Shown here: positions 15,952 to 20,861 of the stretch, in pieces
Position numbering within the stretch: the first letter of the stretch is position 1
How the letters are laid out: every line of letters starts with the position of its first letter
DNA from: a virus
Length of the DNA: 29,194 bases
Reading direction: 5' to 3' (one strand)
Virus record (IMG/VR): IMGVR_UViG_3300002144_000523
Span: 1-29,194 of that record
Translations under genes and position numbers: made by a program
The notes under the pieces: model-generated
Seen by the model: the letters and a program-made list of their open reading frames with translations, nothing else
What the model was told of the DNA's origin: nothing
Database searches by the model: none

Positions 15952-16003
15952 AGTGTCTGCGTCTTATATGGCGCACTGATGAGATCAGCCAGATCGAAAC
16001 ACT
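15952..16003 (+). ncRNA. Hammerhead ribozyme, type III
   Basis: All conserved parts are present. Stem III is AGTGT (15952-15956) with ACACT (15999-16003), including the A15.1-U16.1 pair. The cleavage-site base is C15957. Stem I is TGCG (15958-15961) with CGCA (15972-15975) and a 10-base loop. The core is CTGATGA (15976-15982). Stem II is GATC (15983-15986) with GATC (15992-15995) and a 5-base loop. The second core element is GAAA (15996-15999). Predicted cleavage is after C15957, 62 bases before the start codon of the first early gene. The ribozyme body stays in the mRNA leader. Confidence 0.9.
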
Positions 16004-16004
16004 A

Positions 16005-16016
16005 GCCTGAGGAGGC
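16005..16016 (+). promoter_or_regulatory. SD hairpin (GCC-TGAGGA-GGC)
   Basis: A 3-bp GCC/GGC stem presents the Shine-Dalgarno TGAGGA in its loop, two bases after the ribozyme and four bases before the ATG at 16020. The same arrangement recurs at 16289-16300 and 17130-17140 and, with longer stems, before the ribozyme-processed genes. Confidence 0.5.
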
Positions 16017-16019
16017 ACC

Positions 16020-16250
16020 ATGAACGCACAGCAGATTATCGATAAAGCAAAAGCCTACGCCGAAGCAAATTACGACAAAGGAATGGACATTTTTGTCGAG
16101 TGTTTTGGGGGCGCTGAATGGAATGACTTTATTCACTACTCGGAATTCGAGGGCAAGTCTGGACTGATGCCTTGGAATGAAGTCAAAAAAGAAATGGACG
16201 AATACCGAGATCTAAAAGCAGAGCAGAAATCAGAAGTCTGCGGATGGTAA
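16020..16250 (+). CDS. First early protein, unknown function (76 aa)
   Basis: ATG 16020 has GAGGAGG at 4-10 bases upstream. The protein is acidic and small, with MNAQQIIDKAKAYAEANYDK at the start and ECFGGAEWNDFIHY in the middle. I recognise no domain. It is the first gene after the type III ribozyme and the early control region. It could be a host-takeover protein, as small early phage genes often are, but nothing in the sequence proves that. Confidence 0.7.
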   Translation: MNAQQIIDKAKAYAEANYDKGMDIFVECFGGAEWNDFIHYSEFEGKSGLMPWNEVKKEMDEYRDLKAEQKSEVCGW

Positions 16251-16268
16251 GCACTAATTGCGCCTTCA

Positions 16269-16287
16269 ATGAGGGCGCTTAACAACC
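16269..16287 (+). other. Hairpin between early genes 1 and 2 (ends approximate)
   Basis: Within about 16259-16279, GCGCCTTC and GAGGGCGC form an 8-bp stem (with one G-U pair) around a 3-base loop. TTAAC follows, not a T-run, so it is a weak terminator at best. It may protect the 3' end of the upstream message. Confidence 0.35.
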
Positions 16288-16304
16288 CGCCTGAGGAGGC
16301 ACCC

Positions 16305-16484
16305 ATGCAAATCACTGTCGAAGTAAAAAATGTCTACGGCGTTATCAACGTCTACCCAACCTGTCACGTCGGTGACACTTTCGCCCGCATTGCTGGCACC
16401 AAAACACTGACCGACCAGACCCGAGCGCTGATGAAGCAACTGGGCTACACCTTCACCCAGAAGTCAAAGGAGTTGGCACTATGA
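16305..16484 (+). CDS. Small early protein (59 aa)
   Basis: The start is ATG 16305, chosen because GAGGAGG lies 5 bases upstream; an earlier in-frame ATG at 16269 lies in a hairpin and has no SD. The protein begins MQITVEVKNVYGVINVYPTC and ends QKSKELAL. A truncated copy of its first eight codons, fused to a copy of its last few codons' DNA, occurs at 16632-16670. Function is unknown. Confidence 0.7.
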   Translation: MQITVEVKNVYGVINVYPTCHVGDTFARIAGTKTLTDQTRALMKQLGYTFTQKSKELAL

Positions 16485-16648
16485 GCCGCTACGAGCAGGA
16501 TGTGCTGGGCGCTTTGCTTTACAGCCTTGACTTCATGAAGTGCAACGACATGGACTGCGCTCAGGTCGAAGCCGCTATAGAAGCTGTTGAATTGACTTTG
16601 AAGAATCAGCGCAGCTTTCAAGGAGGCAACCATGCAAATCACTGTTGA
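16481..16648 (+). CDS. Small early protein (55 aa)
   Basis: ATG 16481 overlaps the previous stop (ATGA), with AAAGGAG about 8 bases upstream. The protein is MSRYEQDVLGALLYSLDFMK, then acidic and helical, ending QRSFQGGNHANHC. The DNA for its KNQRSFQ end closely matches the end of the 93-aa gene at about 17052-17073 (KNHRSFH), which suggests a past recombination that replaced its true C-terminus. Function is unknown. Confidence 0.65.
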   Translation: MSRYEQDVLGALLYSLDFMKCNDMDCAQVEAAIEAVELTLKNQRSFQGGNHANHC

Positions 16649-16799
16649 AGTCAAGGGAGTTGGCACTATGAACCGCACTGAGAACCGCACTGAGAAAGTC
16701 ATATATGCAACCGTAACGGTAATGTCATTCGGCATCGTCATCGCGTGCACCTTCCTGATGTCCATGGCGATCATCGCGATCACTAGGGGGACATTATGA
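16632..16799 (+). CDS. Small membrane protein, 55 aa (or 43 aa from ATG 16668)
   Basis: Two starts are supported. ATG 16632 has AAGGAGG 5 bases upstream; ATG 16668 has GGGAG about 9 bases upstream. The first 12 codons (MQITVEVKGVGT) derive from a partial duplication of the 16305 gene. The likely ancestral protein starts MNRTENRTEKVIYATVTVMS and has one membrane span (SFGIVIACTFLMSMAIIAI). It ends ATGA-coupled to the next gene. Function is unknown. Confidence 0.65.
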   Translation: MQITVEVKGVGTMNRTENRTEKVIYATVTVMSFGIVIACTFLMSMAIIAITRGTL

Positions 16800-17077
16800 G
16801 TCTGGCACCGTGGGATGTTATGCAGCGACTGGTAGGCAGCTTCCAGCTCAGCAATGGCAACGACTTCGAGTATGAGCCGAACAGCCCTGCCGATAGCTGG
16901 CTGCCGGTAGTCAACTACCCTCACAGGGTATGGGTTCAGCTCAAACCACTGCATGACTCTGGGTGGCGGTATGCCAACGTCAAAAAGACGGTCGCCTATA
17001 TCGTCGTTGACGCGGATGACTATGGGCAGCCAGTGATCGAGAAGTGGTCAATCAAGAATCACCGCAGCTTTCACTGA
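16796..17077 (+). CDS. Early protein of unknown function (93 aa)
   Basis: ATG 16796 overlaps the upstream TGA, and GGGGG lies 5-9 bases upstream. The sequence is Trp-rich (PWDVMQ, DSWLPVV, VWVQLKP, SGWRYA), suggesting a compact soluble fold. The C-terminus KKTVAYIVVDADDYG, then IEKWSIKNHRSFH, is unrelated to any family I know. A rho-independent terminator follows about 12 bases after its stop. Confidence 0.7.
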   Translation: MSLAPWDVMQRLVGSFQLSNGNDFEYEPNSPADSWLPVVNYPHRVWVQLKPLHDSGWRYANVKKTVAYIVVDADDYGQPVIEKWSIKNHRSFH

Positions 17078-17088
17078 GTAAGCACATC

Positions 17089-17114
17089 AAAGCCACTCAC
17101 CGAGTGGCTTTTAT
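17089..17114 (+). terminator. Rho-independent terminator
   Basis: AAGCCACTC and GAGTGGCTT form a 9-bp stem around a 3-base loop, followed by TTATT. It is the clearest classical terminator in the early block, and the downstream genes need read-through or their own promoter. Confidence 0.75.
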
Positions 17115-17144
17115 TGTATTTATTCAACCGCCGAGGAGGCAACC

Positions 17145-17432
17145 ATGCAAGCACTACATGAGAAGTACACCAAGCGATTCCAGCAGCTCTATAACTTGGA
17201 TCGCCGCTACAGCGATCTGCTCGAGACACACCAGCGAGTATGGGACACGGAAGATGAGCACAGCGCCAACGGTGCGCGACTGCGAGAACGGCATGAGCGG
17301 GCAGAGTCGAAGCTGGTCGACAGGATGAACGATTTCGCTGAGCAGCTACCCACCCGAGAGTGTCAGCACTTCGACAGGCAGTATAAGGCTATCCATGGGT
17401 ATACCAGTTATGCGGTCTGTTATCACGTATGA
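17145..17432 (+). CDS. Helical early protein of unknown function (95 aa)
   Basis: ATG 17145 has GAGGAGG 5 bases upstream, inside a GCC-GAGGA-GGC hairpin (17130-17140). The protein is predicted almost all helix and strongly charged (KRFQQLYNLDRRYSDLLETH, then RLRERHERAESKLVDRMNDF), with a Cys/His-containing end. A coiled coil is likely. No family is recognised. Confidence 0.65.
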   Translation: MQALHEKYTKRFQQLYNLDRRYSDLLETHQRVWDTEDEHSANGARLRERHERAESKLVDRMNDFAEQLPTRECQHFDRQYKAIHGYTSYAVCYHV

Positions 17433-17447
17433 GGGGCATTCGGGACT

Positions 17448-17472
17448 GGGGGGGTGTTTTGTTTCTCCCGCC
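17448..17472 (+). other. G-run/C-run hairpin without an adjacent ribozyme
   Basis: Seven G (17448-17454), a T-rich loop, then CTCCCGCC, form a stem with one G-G mismatch, followed by CATTTTTTT. It closely resembles the hairpins before three of the type I ribozymes. Here the T-run is followed directly by CAACTTAG and the SD region of the ArdC gene. It may act as a terminator. Confidence 0.5.
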
Positions 17473-17503
17473 ACATTTTTTTCAACTTAGACCTGAGGAT
17501 TCA

Positions 17504-18388
17504 ATGATGGAATTACAAATGAGCAAATATGAAGACATGTTTCAAGTGGTCACTGACCGAATCATCGCCAACCTAGAAAACGCCAGCGACTGGCGCAAAC
17601 CGTGGGCGCACATTTTCGACGGCAGCGTGCCACACAATGCCAGCACGGGGCGACCTTACTCCGGCATCAACTGGATAAATCTCAGCATGGCGTCCGCCAA
17701 GTGGGGCAGCAATGGCTGGATGACCTACAAGCAGGCAACTGCACTAGGCGGCAAGGTGCCATCATCCAAGGACGAAAACGGCGGGTGCGAATATGTCTGG
17801 TTCATGGCGCGGTCTAGCTATAAGGACAAAGCCACCGGAGACGCCAAGACCGGCTTCATTAACAAGTGCTTTCCAGTCTGGAACGTGGCACAGATCGAAG
17901 GGTTACAGGGCATCAAGACTTACACCCCACCGTCAGCCGGTACTGGCTCGGTCAATCGACTGGCTGAGTCTCTTGGCATCAATCTGCAATACGGCGGTGA
18001 TACTGCCTGCTTCATCCCATCTCAGGATGTCATCAAGATGCCGTCAGTCGATGCCTTTAAAGATGAGGCGAACCACGACGCCACCCTGCTGCATGAGATG
18101 GTGCATTGGACAGGTCACACCTCACGCCTCAAGCGTCAGATCCTGAACTCCTTTGGCTCTGAGGGTTACGCATTCGAGGAATTGGTCGCAGAGCTAGGCG
18201 CCGCGATGGGCGGTGCGTTGCTAGGTTTACCCTACGAAGGCTTGCAGCATGAGTCATACATAAAATCGTGGCTCAAATCTCTCAAGTCAGACCCCAAGCA
18301 TATCGTTAAGGCAGCCAAGCAGGCTTCTAAAGCTATCCACTACCTAGAGGAGAACGGGTCTACCGTCCTATTAGAGGAGGCGGCATAG
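17504..18388 (+). CDS. ArdC-like antirestriction protein (294 aa)
   Basis: The start is ATG 17504 with CTGAGGA about 6 bases upstream; the longer frame to 17429 runs through a hairpin and is unlikely. The N-terminal ~130 residues match the ArdC-type ssDNA-binding domain (MFQVVTDRIIANLENASDW, then GRPYSGINWINL). The C-terminal metallopeptidase domain has HEMVH at 197-201 and the distal Glu in YAFEELVAELGAA (222-234). ArdC proteins protect incoming DNA from restriction, on plasmids and some phages. Early position after entry suits this. The zinc ligands are intact, so it is probably functional. Confidence 0.88.
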   Translation: MMELQMSKYEDMFQVVTDRIIANLENASDWRKPWAHIFDGSVPHNASTGRPYSGINWINLSMASAKWGSNGWMTYKQATALGGKVPSSKDENGGCEYVWFMARSSYKDKATGDAKTGFINKCFPVWNVAQIEGLQGIKTYTPPSAGTGSVNRLAESLGINLQYGGDTACFIPSQDVIKMPSVDAFKDEANHDATLLHEMVHWTGHTSRLKRQILNSFGSEGYAFEELVAELGAAMGGALLGLPYEGLQHESYIKSWLKSLKSDPKHIVKAAKQASKAIHYLEENGSTVLLEEAA

Positions 18389-18420
18389 GGGTGCGGGGTT
18401 TATTTTCCCCGCCCAAATTT
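18387..18420 (+). other. G-run/C-run hairpin before ribozyme 1
   Basis: GCGGGG (18393-18398) pairs with CCCCGC (18407-18412) around the T-rich loop TTTATTTT, with further G and C on both sides, then AAATTTTTC. It overlaps the end of the ArdC gene by two bases and ends two bases before the ribozyme. It could terminate transcription partly or protect the 3' end of the upstream RNA. Confidence 0.6.
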
Positions 18421-18421
18421 T

Positions 18422-18478
18422 TCTAGTTGATAAGTGCTGGATGGTAACCAGCCGAAACGTCCAGCGGGGCGTCCTAGA
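18422..18478 (+). ncRNA. Hammerhead ribozyme 1, type I, with C3U/G8A core
   Basis: Stem I is TCTAG (18422-18426) with CTAGA (18474-18478). The core is TTGATAA (18427-18433), so C3 and G8 of the usual CTGATGA are U and A. Stem II is G18434-C18453 plus GCTGG (18436-18440) with CCAGC (18448-18452), a one-base bulge, and loop ATGGTAA. GAAA is at 18454-18457. Stem III is CGTCC (18458-18462) with GGGCG (18467-18471) and a 4-base loop; A18457 pairs with U18472. Predicted cleavage is after C18473, 30 bases before ATG 18504. C3 and G8 pair in the active fold, so the double change keeps the pair. Confidence 0.85.
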
Positions 18479-18484
18479 TAACCA

Positions 18485-18500
18485 ATACCTGAGGAGGTAT
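18485..18500 (+). promoter_or_regulatory. SD hairpin (ATACC-TGAGGA-GGTAT)
   Basis: A 5-bp stem holds the Shine-Dalgarno TGAGGA in its loop, directly after the ribozyme and three bases before ATG 18504. The stem differs from its counterparts at 19004-19019 and 20928-20945 by paired changes, which supports its reality. Confidence 0.65.
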
Positions 18501-18503
18501 CCC

Positions 18504-18737
18504 ATGAGCGATTTATCAAAAATAGCAGTAGCCACAGCATTTGAGTTTGAACACAACATGGAAATAGCGGCAGAGCTGCACCGCATGAAAGCTATCGACA
18601 TATACTCTAATTTAGTTGGCGGCGTGTATGGTGAAGTACGCGATATTGGCGGCGGTGAAATGGAAATAGAAGTAGCTGCCAGCGAATCCCGCACCGGCTA
18701 CCCCATTTTATTTACATTTGAAGAGGTGGCGGCATGA
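18504..18737 (+). CDS. Early protein of unknown function (77 aa)
   Basis: The start is ATG 18504 behind the SD hairpin; a longer frame back to 18441 is only the ribozyme sequence read as codons. The protein is MSDLSKIAVATAFEFEHNME, then IYSNLVGGVYGEVRDIGGG, with a beta-rich C-terminal half (MEIEVAASESRTGYPILFTF). It is ATGA-coupled to the next gene. No family is recognised. Confidence 0.65.
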   Translation: MSDLSKIAVATAFEFEHNMEIAAELHRMKAIDIYSNLVGGVYGEVRDIGGGEMEIEVAASESRTGYPILFTFEEVAA

Positions 18738-18907
18738 TACAAGAACAGGCTTTTTATATGCATCTCATAAGTGGGGACGTTCAATCGGGAGCCGAATGGC
18801 TTAGCGATATAGGTGAGAGCGCCAAAATGTGGGATTATGACCCTAGTATCGACATTGACATTCTGGCGCCGGTAGAGCTAGTGAATGGCGAATGGGTGGC
18901 AGCATAG
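18734..18907 (+). CDS. Small acidic early protein (57 aa)
   Basis: ATG 18734 overlaps the previous stop (ATGA), with GAGG about 8 bases upstream. The protein reads MIQEQAFYMHLISGDVQSGA, then an acidic SIDIDILAPVELVNGEWVAA end. It is translationally coupled to the 77-aa protein, so the two may work together. No domain is recognised. Its stop codon lies in the GCATAGGGG boundary shared by the ribozyme modules. Confidence 0.6.
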   Translation: MIQEQAFYMHLISGDVQSGAEWLSDIGESAKMWDYDPSIDIDILAPVELVNGEWVAA

Positions 18908-18934
18908 GGGTGAGGGGATTTCTTTCCCCGCCTC
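18907..18934 (+). other. G-run/C-run hairpin before ribozyme 2
   Basis: GGGG (18914-18917) pairs with CCCC (18926-18929) around ATTTCTTT, with an alternative GAGG/CCTC register. A run of seven A follows, so on this strand it is not a classical terminator. Its position relative to the ribozyme is the same as at 18387-18420. Confidence 0.55.
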
Positions 18935-18941
18935 AAAAAAA

Positions 18942-18998
18942 TCTGTCTGATGAGCTGCGGGCTGGTTACCCGCCGAAACCCCTCAACGGGGTCACAGA
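18942..18998 (+). ncRNA. Hammerhead ribozyme 2, type I, full consensus core
   Basis: Stem I is TCTGT (18942-18946) with ACAGA (18994-18998). The core is CTGATGA (18947-18953). Stem II is G18954-C18974, a two-base CT bulge, then GCGGG (18957-18961) with CCCGC (18969-18973) and loop CTGGTTA. GAAA is at 18975-18978. Stem III is CCCC (18979-18982) with GGGG (18988-18991) and loop TCAAC; A18978 pairs with U18992. Predicted cleavage is after C18993, 30 bases before ATG 19024. Stem I differs from copies 1 and 3 at paired positions, which is compensatory. Confidence 0.92.
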
Positions 18999-19003
18999 AA
19001 ACC

Positions 19004-19019
19004 ATGCCGGAGGAGGCAT
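19004..19019 (+). promoter_or_regulatory. SD hairpin (ATGCC-GGAGGA-GGCAT)
   Basis: A 5-bp stem presents GGAGGA in a 6-base loop, five bases before ATG 19024. Compared with 18485-18500, A-U has changed to G-C in the middle of the stem on both sides. Confidence 0.65.
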
Positions 19020-19023
19020 CTAA

Positions 19024-19242
19024 ATGACAAACGTAATAGTGATCGAGGATATCAATAATTTCGTGGGCATGATTCCGCACGACCATGATCTTATTTGCTA
19101 TGAAAAGGGAACCGACCCCATGGACGGTTTGGTCTTGTACGGTTTTAACGAGGTCGGAATGTTTGACAGTGAGTTTAGGTCTCCAGCTTACGCATTCTGC
19201 GATCTTGAATTGGAGGCATCGAATGAGAAGTCAAACCATTAA
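19024..19242 (+). CDS. Early protein of unknown function (72 aa)
   Basis: ATG 19024 follows the SD hairpin of ribozyme module 2. The protein is acidic with many hydrophobics (MTNVIVIEDINNFVGMIPHD, then DGLVLYGFNEVGMFDSEFRS) and two Cys. No family is recognised. A 14-codon ORF with its own SD overlaps its 3' end in another frame. Confidence 0.65.
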   Translation: MTNVIVIEDINNFVGMIPHDHDLICYEKGTDPMDGLVLYGFNEVGMFDSEFRSPAYAFCDLELEASNEKSNH

Positions 19243-19267
19243 CAATCTTGCAGTATCTGGACGATAA
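19223..19267 (+). CDS. Possible 14-codon leader ORF
   Basis: ATG 19223 has GGAGG about 7 bases upstream and encodes MRSQTINNLAVSGR. Its stop codon lies inside a predicted RNA structure (19247-19294) that precedes the 143-aa gene. This could be a leader peptide, or chance. The good SD is the only direct support. Confidence 0.25.
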   Translation: MRSQTINNLAVSGR

Positions 19268-19331
19268 GGGCAGCACCGCCCTAGACTCTGCAAGCCATAG
19301 AGTTTTAGCCGCCTAAGTGGCACACTAAAAC
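19247..19331 (+). ncRNA. Structured leader of unknown class
   Basis: A perfect 7-bp outer stem (CTTGCAG 19247-19253 with CTGCAAG 19288-19294) encloses an inner stem (AGGGC 19267-19271 with GCCCT 19278-19282). The unpaired sides are 13 and 5 bases. A second element follows: GTTTTAG (19302-19308) with CTAAAAC (19325-19331) around CCGC/GTGG. It occupies the leader of the 143-aa gene, where other early genes have hammerheads. No hammerhead core (no GAAA) is present. The class is unknown. Confidence 0.4.
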
Positions 19332-19356
19332 CAAAAATCACAAGGAGAGCTATATA

Positions 19357-19788
19357 ATGAAAATAGAATCTGGAAACTGGGATGCTGACAAGGTCGGCGT
19401 CCAGTACTTGGTCGAGGAAATACTCAGCCGAGACGCCTGCATTACGGTCAACGACGGCACGTATAAAAATGTGATTAGTCTCTCAGACAGTCGCGATGAG
19501 GTTATCGAATCCCTGACCTGTACCGGCGCGGACTACCTCATAGCCTCGAAGAGTGACGGCGTTCAGCTTGGCTGGTTCTGCCTGAACTACGGCAAAGGCG
19601 GCATCATAGTAATCACCTATCTGCGCACCGCGTTTTGCCAAGAGGTCTATGACCGAGCCGGTGAGAGACTGGACAGTGACGTGACTTCTCGGTACGCAAA
19701 TGGTCAACAAAAAAACCGCTGGGTTCAGGTGCAGGAACCCACTGTCAATGTTGTAAAAGACGCTGATGGCGAGTGGCGCGACGTTTAA
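19357..19788 (+). CDS. Early protein of unknown function (143 aa)
   Basis: ATG 19357 has AAGGAGA about 8 bases upstream. The protein is MKIESGNWDADKVGVQYLVE, then a beta-rich middle (SDGVQLGWFCLNYGKGGIIV, then ITYLRTAFCQEVYDRAG) and a charged C-terminus. It is one of the larger early proteins, but I recognise no domain. It is flanked by structured RNA on both sides. Confidence 0.65.
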   Translation: MKIESGNWDADKVGVQYLVEEILSRDACITVNDGTYKNVISLSDSRDEVIESLTCTGADYLIASKSDGVQLGWFCLNYGKGGIIVITYLRTAFCQEVYDRAGERLDSDVTSRYANGQQKNRWVQVQEPTVNVVKDADGEWRDV

Positions 19789-19877
19789 ACCTTAACCGAA
19801 GCCAGATCGTGAGTCGCCAAGACTTAGACCATTAGCACTTAAAGCGATCCCAAGCAATAACACCCACCCCGTCATCT

Positions 19878-19932
19878 AAGGCAGCCAGCACTACTTGGCT
19901 GCTTTGCTGTGTCCGCTCGGTAACTGTAGTGC
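19878..19932 (+). terminator. Terminator-like hairpin with possible pseudoknot
   Basis: GCAGCCA (19881-19887) and TGGCTGC (19896-19902) form a 7-bp stem, extended by AAG/TTT. The 8-base loop starts GCACTAC (19888-19894), which is perfectly complementary to GTAGTGC at 19926-19932. The two pairings can coexist as an H-type pseudoknot. The T-tract is weak (TTTGCTG). Confidence 0.5.
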
Positions 19933-19956
19933 TTCCCTATTGGAGCATGTTGCATA

Positions 19957-19983
19957 GGGGGAGGGGTTCTTTTTCCCCGCCCC
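19957..19983 (+). other. G-run/C-run hairpin before ribozyme 3
   Basis: Two blocks of four G (19958-19961 and 19963-19966) pair with two blocks of four C (19980-19983 and 19975-19978). There is a single A-G mismatch and the T-rich loop TTCTTTTT. GAAAAAT leads into the ribozyme. It is the most regular of the four such hairpins. Confidence 0.6.
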
Positions 19984-19990
19984 GAAAAAT

Positions 19991-20044
19991 TCTAGCTGAC
20001 GAGACCGGACGGTAACCGGTCGAAACGCCGCGAGGCGTCCTAGA
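19991..20044 (+). ncRNA. Hammerhead ribozyme 3, type I, full consensus core
   Basis: Stem I is TCTAG (19991-19995) with CTAGA (20040-20044). The core is CTGACGA (19996-20002). Stem II is six continuous pairs, GACCGG (20003-20008) with CCGGTC (20016-20021), and loop ACGGTAA. GAAA is at 20022-20025. Stem III is CGCC (20026-20029) with GGCG (20034-20037) capped by a GCGA tetraloop; A20025 pairs with U20038. Predicted cleavage is after C20039, 32 bases before ATG 20072. This is the textbook copy of the set. Confidence 0.95.
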
Positions 20045-20071
20045 TAACCAAATCGCCGAGGAGGCAATCAA

Positions 20072-20350
20072 ATGGAAATCAAACGAAAAATCATTTCAGG
20101 CGCAGTGCAGCGGCTTATCGGGCAGTTCAGTCTCGACGATTTAACCGCGATATATAAGGCTGAGCAAAATTCACACCACGCTTCCGCCCAACTAGGCATC
20201 AACGCACAAATAGCCGCGCAGGATAGCGCCCAAACATTAATTCGAGAAATTGTTGCGGGGCTTTCTGATTACAAGATCGACAGAATGGAGAGCAACATAA
20301 AAACATCGGCGAGAGACTTGGCTAGATACAAAGCGGAGGTGACAGCATGA
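20072..20350 (+). CDS. Early protein of unknown function (92 aa)
   Basis: ATG 20072 has CGAGGAGG about 6 bases upstream, in a short GCC-GAGGA-GGC hairpin (20055-20065). The protein is helical and Gln/Ala-rich (MEIKRKIISGAVQRLIGQFS, then AQLGINAQIAAQDSAQTLI). A coiled coil is possible in the second half. It is ATGA-coupled to the next gene. No family is recognised. Confidence 0.65.
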   Translation: MEIKRKIISGAVQRLIGQFSLDDLTAIYKAEQNSHHASAQLGINAQIAAQDSAQTLIREIVAGLSDYKIDRMESNIKTSARDLARYKAEVTA

Positions 20351-20532
20351 ACGCCGCACATTTAACCGCATTGCGTGAACTAACCGATCAAGGCTACGCC
20401 GTAATTCTATGGACGCCCGAGGAATTAGGCGACACCTCTGCCGAATGGGTGGAAGAGCAGAGCATCGCTTACGGATGGGACAATCTAATACCCCAAATAG
20501 AGGACGAAGATGACGAAGAGGACGAAGCATGA
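20347..20532 (+). CDS. Small protein with acidic tail (61 aa)
   Basis: ATG 20347 overlaps the previous stop, with GGAGG about 6 bases upstream. The N-terminal part is MNAAHLTALRELTDQGYAVI, then LWTPEELGDTSAEWVEEQ; the tail IEDEDDEEDEA is strongly acidic. The tail resembles small DNA-mimic or inhibitor proteins in charge only. It is ATGA-coupled to the HTH protein that follows. Function is unknown. Confidence 0.65.
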   Translation: MNAAHLTALRELTDQGYAVILWTPEELGDTSAEWVEEQSIAYGWDNLIPQIEDEDDEEDEA

Positions 20533-20825
20533 GCCGAGAACGCATGACCATGAAAACCGCCGAGATGATCCGGCATGAGTACCAGCACACAAATATCAGG
20601 CAGATGGAGCTGGCAAAGAAATACGCAACCAGCCAGCGCACGGTGTCCACCATCGTCAATCACAAGAGCTACATGCCCAGAGTCAAACTGCCCAAAGCCG
20701 GTGATCGCTACAAGATGAACCTCAAGATGATCACCATTTGGGTAAGACCAGAAGACCTGCCTGCCGTTATGCATTACGACAAAACAGTCCCCAAGCCAGC
20801 GGATTGCGTGCGCAAGGTCATCTAG
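20529..20825 (+). CDS. Helix-turn-helix protein (98 aa)
   Basis: ATG 20529 overlaps the previous TGA. Residues ~10-47 form a helix-turn-helix of the type that binds DNA in regulators and homing-type proteins (TAEMIRHEYQHTNIRQMELA, then KKYATSQRTVSTIVNHKSY). The C-terminal half is basic to neutral without a known domain. It may regulate the early block or bind phage DNA. It is the last gene of the ribozyme-3 message and is followed by ribozyme 4. Confidence 0.7.
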   Translation: MSRERMTMKTAEMIRHEYQHTNIRQMELAKKYATSQRTVSTIVNHKSYMPRVKLPKAGDRYKMNLKMITIWVRPEDLPAVMHYDKTVPKPADCVRKVI

Positions 20826-20861
20826 CCTTACCCAAACCTTGCAACATGGAATTGTGCTTTT

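Larger units (their letters stand above)
15738..16019. other. Divergent late/early control region
   Basis: This 282-base gap has no gene. It holds a minus-strand TATAAT (15774-15779), a plus-strand candidate promoter (15820-15849) and a 17-bp palindrome (15857-15873). It also holds a CCTAG-AGGG-CTAGG hairpin (15879-15892), a type III hammerhead ribozyme (15952-16003) and the SD hairpin of the first early gene. A further 10-bp palindrome, CTACTAGTAG, is at 15749-15758. Confidence 0.7.
19789..20071 (+). other. 283-base structured intergenic region
   Basis: There is no gene. It contains a terminator-like hairpin that may also form a pseudoknot (19878-19932), a decayed copy of the gene end found before ribozyme 1 (CTATT...GCATAGGGG, 19937-19960), a G-run/C-run hairpin (19957-19983), ribozyme 3 and an SD region. 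An open frame ending at the GCATAG boundary has no good start and looks like a relic. Confidence 0.6.

Noticed and set aside
16445-16954. Minus-strand 169-codon frame opposite four small early genes
   Set aside because: The plus-strand genes are linked by ATGA overlaps with SDs; the minus frame has none and resembles no family.
18441-18503. N-terminal extension of the 77-aa early protein
   Set aside because: The codons are ribozyme 1 and its SD hairpin; ATG 18504 has the proper SD.
19247-19294. Considered a sixth hammerhead
   Set aside because: CTGGACGA is not the core, and no GAAA follows the inner stem; kept only as an unclassified structure.
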